From Planctomycetota bacterium (GTDB taxonomy: Bacteria > Planctomycetota > SZUA-567 > H5-PLA8 > CALKMO01): a DNA stretch of 15,646 nucleotides. Where the stretch lies: positions 1 through 15,646 of the forward strand of contig JAOACM010000041.1 of NCBI GenBank assembly GCA_026417845.1, written 5' to 3'. The position numbers were made by a program, and so were the translations under genes. Positions 1 through 5,923 of this stretch are shown here, one piece after another. Position 1 is the stretch's first letter; each line of letters begins with the position of its first letter. The notes under the pieces are model-generated. The model had not been told where the DNA came from. It did not search any database and saw only the letters and a program-made list of their open reading frames with translations.

Positions 1-42
1 CTGTTAGAGTAGCCCCCCGGCAGCGCGCGAAAGATACAGAGC

Positions 43-1050
43 ATGACCTCTCGCGAAAGGACATGGGCGAAGCTTGAAGGGAGACCTTCGGACAGGCTGC
101 CCGCCCACCCGCTCTTCATGATCTACGCCGCCGACCTGATAGGCGAGAGCTATGAGAGATACCTGAAGGATTTCCGCATCCTGGTCAGGGGGCAGATGGT
201 CGTTGCCGAACGTTACGGTGCGGACGTCGTTTCGTGCTGCTCGGATCCCTGGCGCGAGGCGGCTGACTGCGGCACGCCGCTCAGGTTCTTCGACCATCAG
301 CCTCCCGCCGCCCTGCGGCACGTGGTGTCCTGCGCGGCGGACCTGGCAAGGCTCAAGGTTCCCGACCCGCTGGGCGGCGGACGGATGACCGACAGGGTGA
401 GGGCGTGCGAAGAGTTCCGCCGGCAGACGAATGGAGAACTCGTCGTGCTGGGCTGGATCGAAGGCCCGCTTGCCGAAGCGGCGGACCTTCGAGGCATGAA
501 CGAGATGCTGGAAGATATCGCCGCGGACCCGGACTTCGCAGCGGCGCTGATGGATTTCGCCGTGGAGATGGAGACGGCGTTCGCTCTGGCCCAGATCCGG
601 GCCGGCGCCGACATGATAGGGATCGGCGATGCGGCCGCTTCGCTGGTTTCTCCGGCTTATTACAGAAGGGAGGTTGCGCCCCGCGAGAAGAAGGTGGTTG
701 ACGCAATCCACGCGGCTGGGGCGAAGGTGCGTCTGCACATATGCGGGGACACAAGCGGCAAGTTCGAAGCGATGGCGGCCACAGGAGCCGATTTCATCGA
801 ACTGGATTATCCGGTGGATATCGCGCGGGCGCGGGCCGCGATGCCCGGCGTGTGCCTTGGCGGCAACCTGAATCCCGTCGCAGGCTGCCGCGATTCTGAG
901 CCGGCCAGGATAATGCGCGATCTTGCCGACATACACCGCCGGGCCGGCGAGCCGTATATCCTTTCGCTGGGCTGCGAAGTGCCGCCGGGGACACCTGAGG
1001 CGAATGTCAGGGCCATATTCGAGTACGCAAGGTCTGCGCCGCGGGTCTGA
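43..1050 (+). CDS. URO-D superfamily methyltransferase-like protein (MtaA/CmuA type)
   Basis: Predicted cytosolic 335-residue protein of the uroporphyrinogen decarboxylase (URO-D) superfamily, closest in style to the MtaA/CmuA methyltransferases that move methyl groups between corrinoid proteins and a thiol. Seen directly: an N-terminal MTSRERTWAKLEG start typical of the family, a GADMIGIGD strand (about 188-196), RLHICGD with His232 and Cys234, and LGCEVPPGTPEANVRAI with Cys311 near the C-terminus. The His-x-Cys...Cys pattern is the known zinc-binding signature of MtaA-type enzymes. This makes a methyltransferase more likely than true HemE, which lacks these ligands. The ATG at 43 has only a weak upstream purine stretch, but the length is normal for the family. 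No corrinoid protein or partner methyltransferase is adjacent, so the substrate is unknown. A second, divergent URO-D gene lies at 4725-5774. Confidence 0.88.
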   Translation: MTSRERTWAKLEGRPSDRLPAHPLFMIYAADLIGESYERYLKDFRILVRGQMVVAERYGADVVSCCSDPWREAADCGTPLRFFDHQPPAALRHVVSCAADLARLKVPDPLGGGRMTDRVRACEEFRRQTNGELVVLGWIEGPLAEAADLRGMNEMLEDIAADPDFAAALMDFAVEMETAFALAQIRAGADMIGIGDAAASLVSPAYYRREVAPREKKVVDAIHAAGAKVRLHICGDTSGKFEAMAATGADFIELDYPVDIARARAAMPGVCLGGNLNPVAGCRDSEPARIMRDLADIHRRAGEPYILSLGCEVPPGTPEANVRAIFEYARSAPRV

Positions 1051-1168
1051 TCTCCGTGCGCGCGTCGGTTCCGTCCGTTCCCGGTTTCGTCCTCTGATCC
1101 TGCGCCGGATGGTATTCCGCCGGTACGGTGCCCGTCCCGATAGCGACGTGCGCCGCGCGCGAGCCAAG

Positions 1169-1207
1169 CGCCACCTCTGTGGCCTTCGCGGAGTGTCCAA
1201 GGTGGCG
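1169..1207. repeat. 8-bp inverted repeat downstream of the URO-D gene
   Basis: CGCCACCT at 1169-1176 is the exact reverse complement of AGGTGGCG at 1200-1207, with 23 bases between. It lies about 120 bases past the URO-D stop codon and has no T-run after it. It could be a structured 3' end or a degraded intergenic repeat. Confidence 0.45.
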
Positions 1208-1286
1208 GTAATTGTTTGCCGTCCCCATATGTGGGGTACAGAGGGCGCGGAGCATATGTGATGGCGCCATTATTGTTGCCGCTCAA

Positions 1287-1432
1287 GCGTACCACGGCTT
1301 TGTTGCACAATTAAAGTCGTAAGTCCATATAGAACAATACGTTGCGTGCAAATGTCGCCTCCGGAACGACATGCCGCAACTTATTGCATGTCAAGGCCTT
1401 ACAACCTTATATGCAACAAAGCCGCGTACCGC
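1287..1432. mobile_element. MITE-like element (1296-1423) with 9-bp target duplication
   Basis: A 128-bp noncoding element begins with GGCTTTGTTGCA (1296-1307) and ends with its perfect reverse complement TGCAACAAAGCC (1412-1423). The arms continue imperfectly for about 25 bases. It is flanked by GCGTACCAC (1287-1295) and GCGTACCGC (1424-1432), a direct repeat matching at 8 of 9 bases. This is what a 9-bp target-site duplication looks like. The interior holds a second nested inverted repeat: GTTGCG and ATGTCG at 1341-1357 pair with CGACAT and CGCAAC at 1367-1380. No transposase is encoded. From memory, the GGCTTTGTTG start and 9-bp duplication resemble IS5-family (IS903-group) ends, but this needs an ISfinder check. 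A non-autonomous derivative is the simplest reading. Confidence 0.72.
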
Positions 1433-1434
1433 TG

Positions 1435-1454
1435 CAGGTAGTAACCGCTACCTG
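1435..1454. repeat. Perfect 7-bp hairpin beside the MITE-like element
   Basis: CAGGTAG (1435-1441) and CTACCTG (1448-1454) form a perfect 7-bp stem with a 6-base loop. It begins three bases after the right target duplication. There is no T-run on either side, so a terminator role is uncertain. Confidence 0.5.
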
Positions 1455-1471
1455 AACGCGGCAAACAAGTA

Positions 1472-1491
1472 CGGACGGCGAGGGCCGTCCG
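1472..1491 (-). terminator. Candidate terminator hairpin after the SprT-like gene
   Basis: CGGACGGC (1472-1479) and GCCGTCCG (1484-1491) make a perfect 8-bp GC-rich stem with a 4-base loop. It lies 55 bases beyond the stop codon of the minus-strand protease gene. Read on the minus strand, the stem is followed by TACTTGTTTG, which is only moderately T-rich, so this is a weak intrinsic-terminator candidate. Confidence 0.42.
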
Positions 1492-1546
1492 GTCCGGTCG
1501 CCGGCGGCTTCGTGCAGGGGCACCGCCCCATCCAGAGTCCCGGCAC

Positions 1547-2869
1547 TCAGCGCATCCGGCGTATCCACGCGACGGCCTCGCGGTAGCGAGGGAACCTGCG
1601 CTCGGCCTCGCGGAATTCCCTCGAATGAAAGCTGCGCCTGCCGTCGGCCTCCCGCCTGACCGGATAGATCGCATGCAACAGCTCGTGGTAGACCATGTAA
1701 TCAAGTACGTAATCGGGCGCGTCCGGACGGTCGAATGCCCTGCTTATCAGCACGCGGTTCCGGGCGCGGTCGTAGCTGCCAAGGCGCCTGCGGGCGCTGG
1801 CCGGGCTGAAGGAAATCCTGACGGCGGACATCGCGCCGCCGAAGAAGGCGGCATCCACCCGCTCCTTGACCTTGCGCAGATCCTGCCATCGTCCGACCGG
1901 CTGGTCCTCGACCTCCCGGCGGCGGTCCGTCTTTCCGTAACTGTCCAGAACATCGTCGGGGAGGGAAGTAAGATATTTCTTGTATATCCGCATCGCCCGG
2001 GCCGGATCGCGCCGGCGGCAAAGCCTGGCAGCGAGGATCGCCAGCATGGCGAATACCACTGGCGCAGGTGCCTTCCTTAGCGAATCGTGCAGCCTGACGA
2101 TCACGCGACCGTTCCGCACGCGGACGGTGTGTCTGAGCGTAGCGTACGGATAGTATTCGACCTCTACCTCCCGCGCCGGCCCATTCCATCCGGACTCGGA
2201 GAGCAGCCGCTGTATTTCCGCCTTCGCCTCGCGTTCCGGGACCGATGCGGCGGATGCGCAGCCGGAGGGGCGGGCCGGCGCCGGGACGTCTGGAGGGGGA
2301 TAGGGCCCGCCTCCGCCGGGAGCGATCCTCATGGGTGGCGGGATAGGCGTCGGGGCCTGGGTTGCTCCGGGAGCGCACGGAGCAGGGCCGGAGGTATGGG
2401 AGGCCGATCCGCCTTCGCGCGGAGAGGGGCGGATCGCCGGATGCGATGGCGCGGGAAACGGAGCGATCCCTGGGACGGGCGCGGATACGGCCGGGGATTC
2501 CGGTGCCCTTTGAGAAGCGTCCGACGCGCCGCTATCCACGCCGCCGGAGCTGGCGCCCGATGGCGCTGCGTTTTTCTCCGCAGCCGGCGGGATTGCCGAC
2601 TGGCTGGCCTGACCAGCATAAGGGTCCGGCCCTGACGCTGCCGCGACGCCATCCGCGTCCCTTCCGCCGGACCACGCAGTAACCTCCGGCTCTCCCGGTG
2701 CGGCGGAGCCGGAAGGCTGCCGGCCCTGCGGCGAAACCGGCGGAAGATGCGCGGATGTCGCTGGCACAGCGGGGACGGAAGGGGGGCATGTCCGCTCCGG
2801 CCCCGCTTCGAGGATATCAAAGAGCGATCCCTGGCCCGGGGCGCCGCGCAATGTCCTGCGTAATCTCAA
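1547..2869 (-). CDS. SprT-like zinc metalloprotease with disordered N-terminal linker
   Basis: 440 residues from a TTG start at 2869. The C-terminal 230 residues form a SprT-like/M48-like metallopeptidase domain: RRRLGSYDRARNRVLISRAF leads into VYHELLHAIYP with the HExxH zinc site at 395-399, and SFHSREF supplies a likely third ligand, His415. Residues about 30-205 are dominated by Pro, Ala, Gly and Ser and look disordered. Residues 13-17 read QGSLF, similar to the bacterial sliding-clamp-binding consensus QL[SD]LF. The start was chosen because TTG is preceded at 8 bases by a perfect GGAGGA. The longer frame (GTG at 2986) has no ribosome site, and its extra 39 residues look like random basic sequence. 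SprT-like domains occur in proteases acting on DNA-protein crosslinks (eukaryotic SPRTN) and in uncharacterised bacterial proteins; which role applies here is not known. Confidence 0.8.
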   Translation of the reverse strand: MRLRRTLRGAPGQGSLFDILEAGPERTCPPSVPAVPATSAHLPPVSPQGRQPSGSAAPGEPEVTAWSGGRDADGVAAASGPDPYAGQASQSAIPPAAEKNAAPSGASSGGVDSGASDASQRAPESPAVSAPVPGIAPFPAPSHPAIRPSPREGGSASHTSGPAPCAPGATQAPTPIPPPMRIAPGGGGPYPPPDVPAPARPSGCASAASVPEREAKAEIQRLLSESGWNGPAREVEVEYYPYATLRHTVRVRNGRVIVRLHDSLRKAPAPVVFAMLAILAARLCRRRDPARAMRIYKKYLTSLPDDVLDSYGKTDRRREVEDQPVGRWQDLRKVKERVDAAFFGGAMSAVRISFSPASARRRLGSYDRARNRVLISRAFDRPDAPDYVLDYMVYHELLHAIYPVRREADGRRSFHSREFREAERRFPRYREAVAWIRRMR

Positions 2870-2877
2870 CGTTGGAC

Positions 2878-2883
2878 TCCTCC
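2878..2883 (-). promoter_or_regulatory. Ribosome binding site that fixes a TTG start
   Basis: Read on the minus strand this is GGAGGA, 8 bases before the in-frame TTG at 2869-2867. It supports a start 39 codons inside the longest open frame of the SprT-like gene. Confidence 0.7.
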
Positions 2884-3052
2884 GAAAGCTTTTCTGCCTT
2901 TTCGTACGCGGTTTCCGGGGGGGACCGCCGCCGGGATGTGCAGGGTCAGAAGGATTGCTGCTCCGCCCGATGCATTCCGCAGCCACAGCCCGACGCGCGC
3001 TGCGTCCGTGGCATCAGTCCCCGATACGGCCCCGGCAACGCGTGCGCAGTTC

Positions 3053-3081
3053 CTTATGCCGCGCCCGATGGGCGTTTGCAA
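3053..3081 (-). promoter_or_regulatory. Possible sigma70-type promoter for the SprT-like gene
   Basis: On the minus strand, TTGCAA (3081-3076) and CATAAG (3058-3053) sit 17 bases apart, each matching the consensus at about 4 of 6 positions. The spacer contains a near-palindromic CGCCC-GGGCG pair. It would give a leader of about 180 bases. Evidence is consensus similarity only. Confidence 0.3.
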
Positions 3082-3094
3082 GAGATGCCAGCGA

Positions 3095-3151
3095 ACCATA
3101 TGCCCCCGCAGGCGCGCGGACGCATTATGACGCCTAACGGCTGCATATGGT
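3095..3151. repeat. 57-bp imperfect inverted repeat
   Basis: ACCATATGC (3095-3103) is the exact reverse complement of GCATATGGT (3143-3151). Inside, AGGCG (3110-3114) pairs with CGCCT (3131-3135), so the whole segment can fold into one long interrupted hairpin. No flanking direct repeat is visible. It could be an operator pair, a leader RNA structure or a small interspersed repeat. Confidence 0.55.
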
Positions 3152-3407
3152 ACACCCGACTTCCATGCCGGACATAAAGCGCATCTGCGATGGAACCCGG
3201 TTGCTGCTGCGGGATGCCAGCCCGGCCATGTGCCCCTGCGGAGGCGACTGGTACCACTGTTGGGTTGCGACTCCTCATGACGCGCGTCCGAATCTTTGCG
3301 TTTTCGCGCGATTCCGTTTGCGGTAATGTCTTGCTCTGCGGCTGCTTCTGAGGCTGGGGGAGCTGGTGCTGGCGCCGCGAGGCAACCGGAAAGGGGAGGC
3401 AGACGGC

Positions 3408-4598
3408 GTGAGACTGCACGAATATCGGGCCAAGGAACTGCTGTGCAAATACGGAGTACCCGTGACGGAGGGGATGGCGGCGGCGACCCCGGAGGAGGCC
3501 GCGGCGGCGTTCGAGAAGCTCGGCGGCACCGGTGCCGTCGTGAAAGCCCAGATACTCGCCGGCGGCCGCGGCAAGGCTGGCGGCGTGAGGCCGGTACGAT
3601 CGGCAGTGGAGGCGGCGCGGGCGGCCGCCGACCTGCTCGGCAAGCCTCTCGTTACAGCGCAGACCGGGCCGGGAGGGCAAATGGTCGGGAGAGTGTACGT
3701 CCAGCGCGAATATGATCTGGAGCGCGAACTGTACCTCGCCGCGGCGCTCGACCGGAGCGGCGCGCGGGCGGTCATGATAGGGTGCGCCGAGGGTGGCGTG
3801 GAGATCGAGGATATCGCGGCACGCCGGCCGGGAAAGATCATCCGGGAGGTCCTCGCGCCGTGGGCGGGAATCCAGCCGTATCAGGCGCGCAGGCTCGCCT
3901 TCCGCCTGGGTCTGTCCGGCAGGCTCCTCGCCCAGACCGTCCAGTTCGCGACCGCCCTGGCCAGGGCTTTCTTCGAGCTCGATTGCGTCCTGGCTGAGAT
4001 CAACCCGCTCGTCGTGACGAAAAACGGCGCGCTGCTGGCGCTGGACGCCAAGCTGGAGATAGACGACAACGCCATGTTCCGGCATCCGGAGCTGGCATCC
4101 ATGTCGGATCAGTACGATCAGGACGCCGCGGAGGCCGAGGCCAGGAAACACGATCTCTCCTACGTGCGGCTCGATGGAGACATCGGCTGCCTCGTGAACG
4201 GAGCCGGATTGGCAATGGCCACCATGGACATGATAAAGCTGTGCGGGGGGTCGCCGGCCAATTTTCTGGACGTCGGCGGTGGAACGGACCGCGAAAGAGT
4301 GGCGGCGGCCTTCGGGATACTGGCCGCGGACGCGAGGCTCAAGGCGATATTGGTCAACATCTTCGGCGGGATCGTACGCTGCGACCTGATAGCCGAGGGC
4401 ATTCTGGAAGCGGCGCGACGGGCGATCCCCCGCGTGCCCATCGTGGTGCGTCTGGAGGGAAACTCTGCCGGCGCGGGTCTCGACCTGCTGGCCGGCTCCG
4501 GCCTTGATATTATCCGGGCCGATTCGCTGGCCGACGCCGCCCGCCAAGCGGTTGCAGCGGCGGCATCGGACGGCCGGGCGCAGGCGAACAGAACGTAG
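3408..4598 (+). CDS. sucC: Succinyl-CoA ligase (ADP/GDP-forming), beta subunit
   Basis: 396-residue beta subunit of succinyl-CoA synthetase, the TCA-cycle enzyme that couples succinyl-CoA hydrolysis to ATP or GTP formation. The ATP-grasp half begins LHEYRAKELL and contains VVKAQILAGGRGKAGG (Lys46, Gly53-Arg54-Gly55), AEINPLV with Asn199, and Asp213. These positions coincide with E. coli SucC numbering. The CoA-ligase half shows VNGAGLAMATMD (263-274), ANFLDVGGG (284-292), VNIFGGIVRCDLIAEG (316-331) and VVRLEGN. The GTG start at 3408 is chosen because GGGGAGG (3393-3399) lies 8 bases upstream and the family normally begins M-x-LHEY; the ATG at 3366 would add 14 unrelated residues. The alpha subunit gene sucD, normally immediately downstream, is absent: the next gene is convergent. 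A ligase for a related acyl-CoA such as malyl-CoA (MtkA) is a less likely alternative. Confidence 0.95.
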   Translation: MRLHEYRAKELLCKYGVPVTEGMAAATPEEAAAAFEKLGGTGAVVKAQILAGGRGKAGGVRPVRSAVEAARAAADLLGKPLVTAQTGPGGQMVGRVYVQREYDLERELYLAAALDRSGARAVMIGCAEGGVEIEDIAARRPGKIIREVLAPWAGIQPYQARRLAFRLGLSGRLLAQTVQFATALARAFFELDCVLAEINPLVVTKNGALLALDAKLEIDDNAMFRHPELASMSDQYDQDAAEAEARKHDLSYVRLDGDIGCLVNGAGLAMATMDMIKLCGGSPANFLDVGGGTDRERVAAAFGILAADARLKAILVNIFGGIVRCDLIAEGILEAARRAIPRVPIVVRLEGNSAGAGLDLLAGSGLDIIRADSLADAARQAVAAAASDGRAQANRT

Positions 4599-4724
4599 GC
4601 CGGCGGGAGACGTCAGCGATCTGGAGGGCGCCTGCGATCCGGAGCCGTCAGCGCCGGCCGGGACGGGTGCCGCCCCGGCGAAACGGCGGCGGAAGCGGCC
4701 CCGCCTGCCGCCTCCATAGTCCGT

Positions 4725-5774
4725 CTACCAGCAATGTACCCGCCCGTGTAGAGGACGGCCGCGGGCGATGGCCTCCTCTGCCTCCTTCCGGTCCAGCGCC
4801 AGCAGCATGATGCCGTGATCCACCGTGTGCCGGTATATTTTCTCCATGTCGTTGTAATCGGGCTGCGACAGGTTCACAGCGTACACGCCCTCGATCTCTG
4901 CCAGCCGGTCAATATAATGATCGCCTTTGCCGCAGAAGTGCACGGCGCCGCCGCCGAATTCGCGGAGTATGCGGCCGTCGTAAGGCGCCACGAATTCATC
5001 GAACATGGCCGGCGAAAGGTTCATCGCGGAGTCGTCCCGCAGCAGCACCGTGCCCCTGTGCATCAGGGACCAGTGGACGGACATCGGTCCGGGCGTCGCG
5101 CCGACCGCATCCATCCATTTCCTCATGAACCGGATATACGTATCCGTGATAAGTTCCAGGAACGATTTAACCAGGTCGGCGTCGTCCACGAGCGCGAGGA
5201 ACAGTTCGCTGCCCCAGAGAAGTTCGCAGACGTCTATCGGTCCCTGGAGGTCCGGGTGATAAATATGCACATATTTCGAGACCTTGGGGTAGGGGAGCAT
5301 CAGTCGGACGAAATATTCGCCCATGTCGAGCACGCGGCCGCCGAGGCCGCGGCGCATATCCGGCGCGCCGGCATCCAGTATCTTCAGTATAGCCTCGCGC
5401 CCGCCAACGGGTCGTGTGGTCGGCAGAGTATCCGCGGCGCGGTCCATAACGAAGAGGTCGGCGCCAAACAGGGAAGACATTATCCCCGTCCCATAGTTGC
5501 TTCTGACGCACAGGATGCGGCCGTCGCCTTTTTCGAGGGACTCGGAGCATGCGCGGAGCTGGTGGAGCGCCATCGCGTCGAAGTCCGAAATGGCGTCGTT
5601 TATGTTTATCTTCGGCCATTCGAGCGACGGCGGGGCGGACCGGGGGCGGCGCGGGGAGAATATGTCTCCGCGGAAGCCGCCCGTGACGAACGATCGCCAT
5701 TCCGCGAGCAGCGCCTCCTCGGCATCCGCATCTATCCTCCGCTCGAGGTCCTCCAGGTATTTTTCAAGGTCCAT
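4725..5774 (-). CDS. URO-D superfamily protein, divergent MtaA-like
   Basis: 349-residue cytosolic protein of the uroporphyrinogen decarboxylase superfamily. Supporting features are an acidic N-terminal helix (MDLEKYLEDLERRIDADAEE), an FVAPYDGRIL segment (261-270) typical of the barrel, and VHFCGKGDH carrying His279-x-Cys281. Near the end, GRVHCW offers Cys348 as a possible third zinc ligand. The His-x-Cys...Cys layout fits the zinc-dependent methyltransferase branch rather than HemE. It is not close in sequence to the URO-D protein at 43-1050, so these look like separate subfamilies rather than a recent duplication. The ATG at 5774 has only a weak GGACGG-like upstream sequence. It lies 149 bases downstream of the UDP-glucose dehydrogenase gene on the same strand; a possible terminator between them argues for separate transcription. 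The substrate is unknown. Confidence 0.82.
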   Translation of the reverse strand: MDLEKYLEDLERRIDADAEEALLAEWRSFVTGGFRGDIFSPRRPRSAPPSLEWPKININDAISDFDAMALHQLRACSESLEKGDGRILCVRSNYGTGIMSSLFGADLFVMDRAADTLPTTRPVGGREAILKILDAGAPDMRRGLGGRVLDMGEYFVRLMLPYPKVSKYVHIYHPDLQGPIDVCELLWGSELFLALVDDADLVKSFLELITDTYIRFMRKWMDAVGATPGPMSVHWSLMHRGTVLLRDDSAMNLSPAMFDEFVAPYDGRILREFGGGAVHFCGKGDHYIDRLAEIEGVYAVNLSQPDYNDMEKIYRHTVDHGIMLLALDRKEAEEAIARGRPLHGRVHCW

Positions 5775-5852
5775 AGCGCGCTATTCCGTCCCGTCCAGGC
5801 GCGGTCAGACAGCGCCGCGCTCCCCCGAGTCTCCACTTCAGGGGCCATCCGG

Positions 5853-5885
5853 AAAAACTGCCGGCGCAAAGCTTACGGCTTTGCG
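5853..5885 (-). terminator. Possible terminator after the UDP-glucose dehydrogenase gene
   Basis: CGCAAAGC (5865-5872) and GCTTTGCG (5878-5885) form a perfect 8-bp stem with a 5-base loop. Read on the minus strand a run of five T (5857-5853) follows the stem after 7 bases. That spacing is longer than ideal. A second 7-bp hairpin (5914-5920 with 5929-5935) spans the stop codon just upstream. Confidence 0.42.
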
Positions 5886-5923
5886 ATCTCGATTCCGCGG
5901 CCGGAAGTTTCCAGGCAGGCTTC

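Larger units (their letters stand above)
1051..1546. other. Noncoding region with foldback structures and a MITE-like element
   Basis: This stretch separates the URO-D gene from the 3' end of the convergent metalloprotease gene. I see no credible gene in it. It holds an 8-bp inverted repeat (1169-1176 CGCCACCT with 1200-1207), a small CCCCA/TGGGG hairpin at 1223-1236, a 128-bp MITE-like element at 1296-1423 and two perfect hairpins at 1435-1454 and 1472-1491. Within it, 1265-1425 is distinctly more AT-rich than its surroundings, which fits inserted DNA. Confidence 0.7.
2870..3407. other. Divergent intergenic region between the SprT-like gene and sucC
   Basis: About 540 bases carry the upstream signals of two divergent genes. 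It contains a possible minus-strand promoter (3053-3081), a 57-bp inverted repeat (3095-3151), a 53-codon Cys-rich open frame of doubtful reality (3165-3326), and at 3250-3274 a 25-base motif that recurs upstream of the kinase gene. I see no convincing gene. Confidence 0.6.

Noticed and set aside
2087..2820. Several open frames on both strands over the protease linker
   Set aside because: The Pro/Ala-rich GC-heavy linker leaves all frames open. Only the minus-strand frame ending at 1547 leads into a conserved domain.
3054..4547. 497-codon open frame antisense to sucC
   Set aside because: Typical GC-rich shadow frame; its residues are mostly Arg, Pro, Gln and His with no recognisable motif, while the plus strand encodes an unmistakable SucC.
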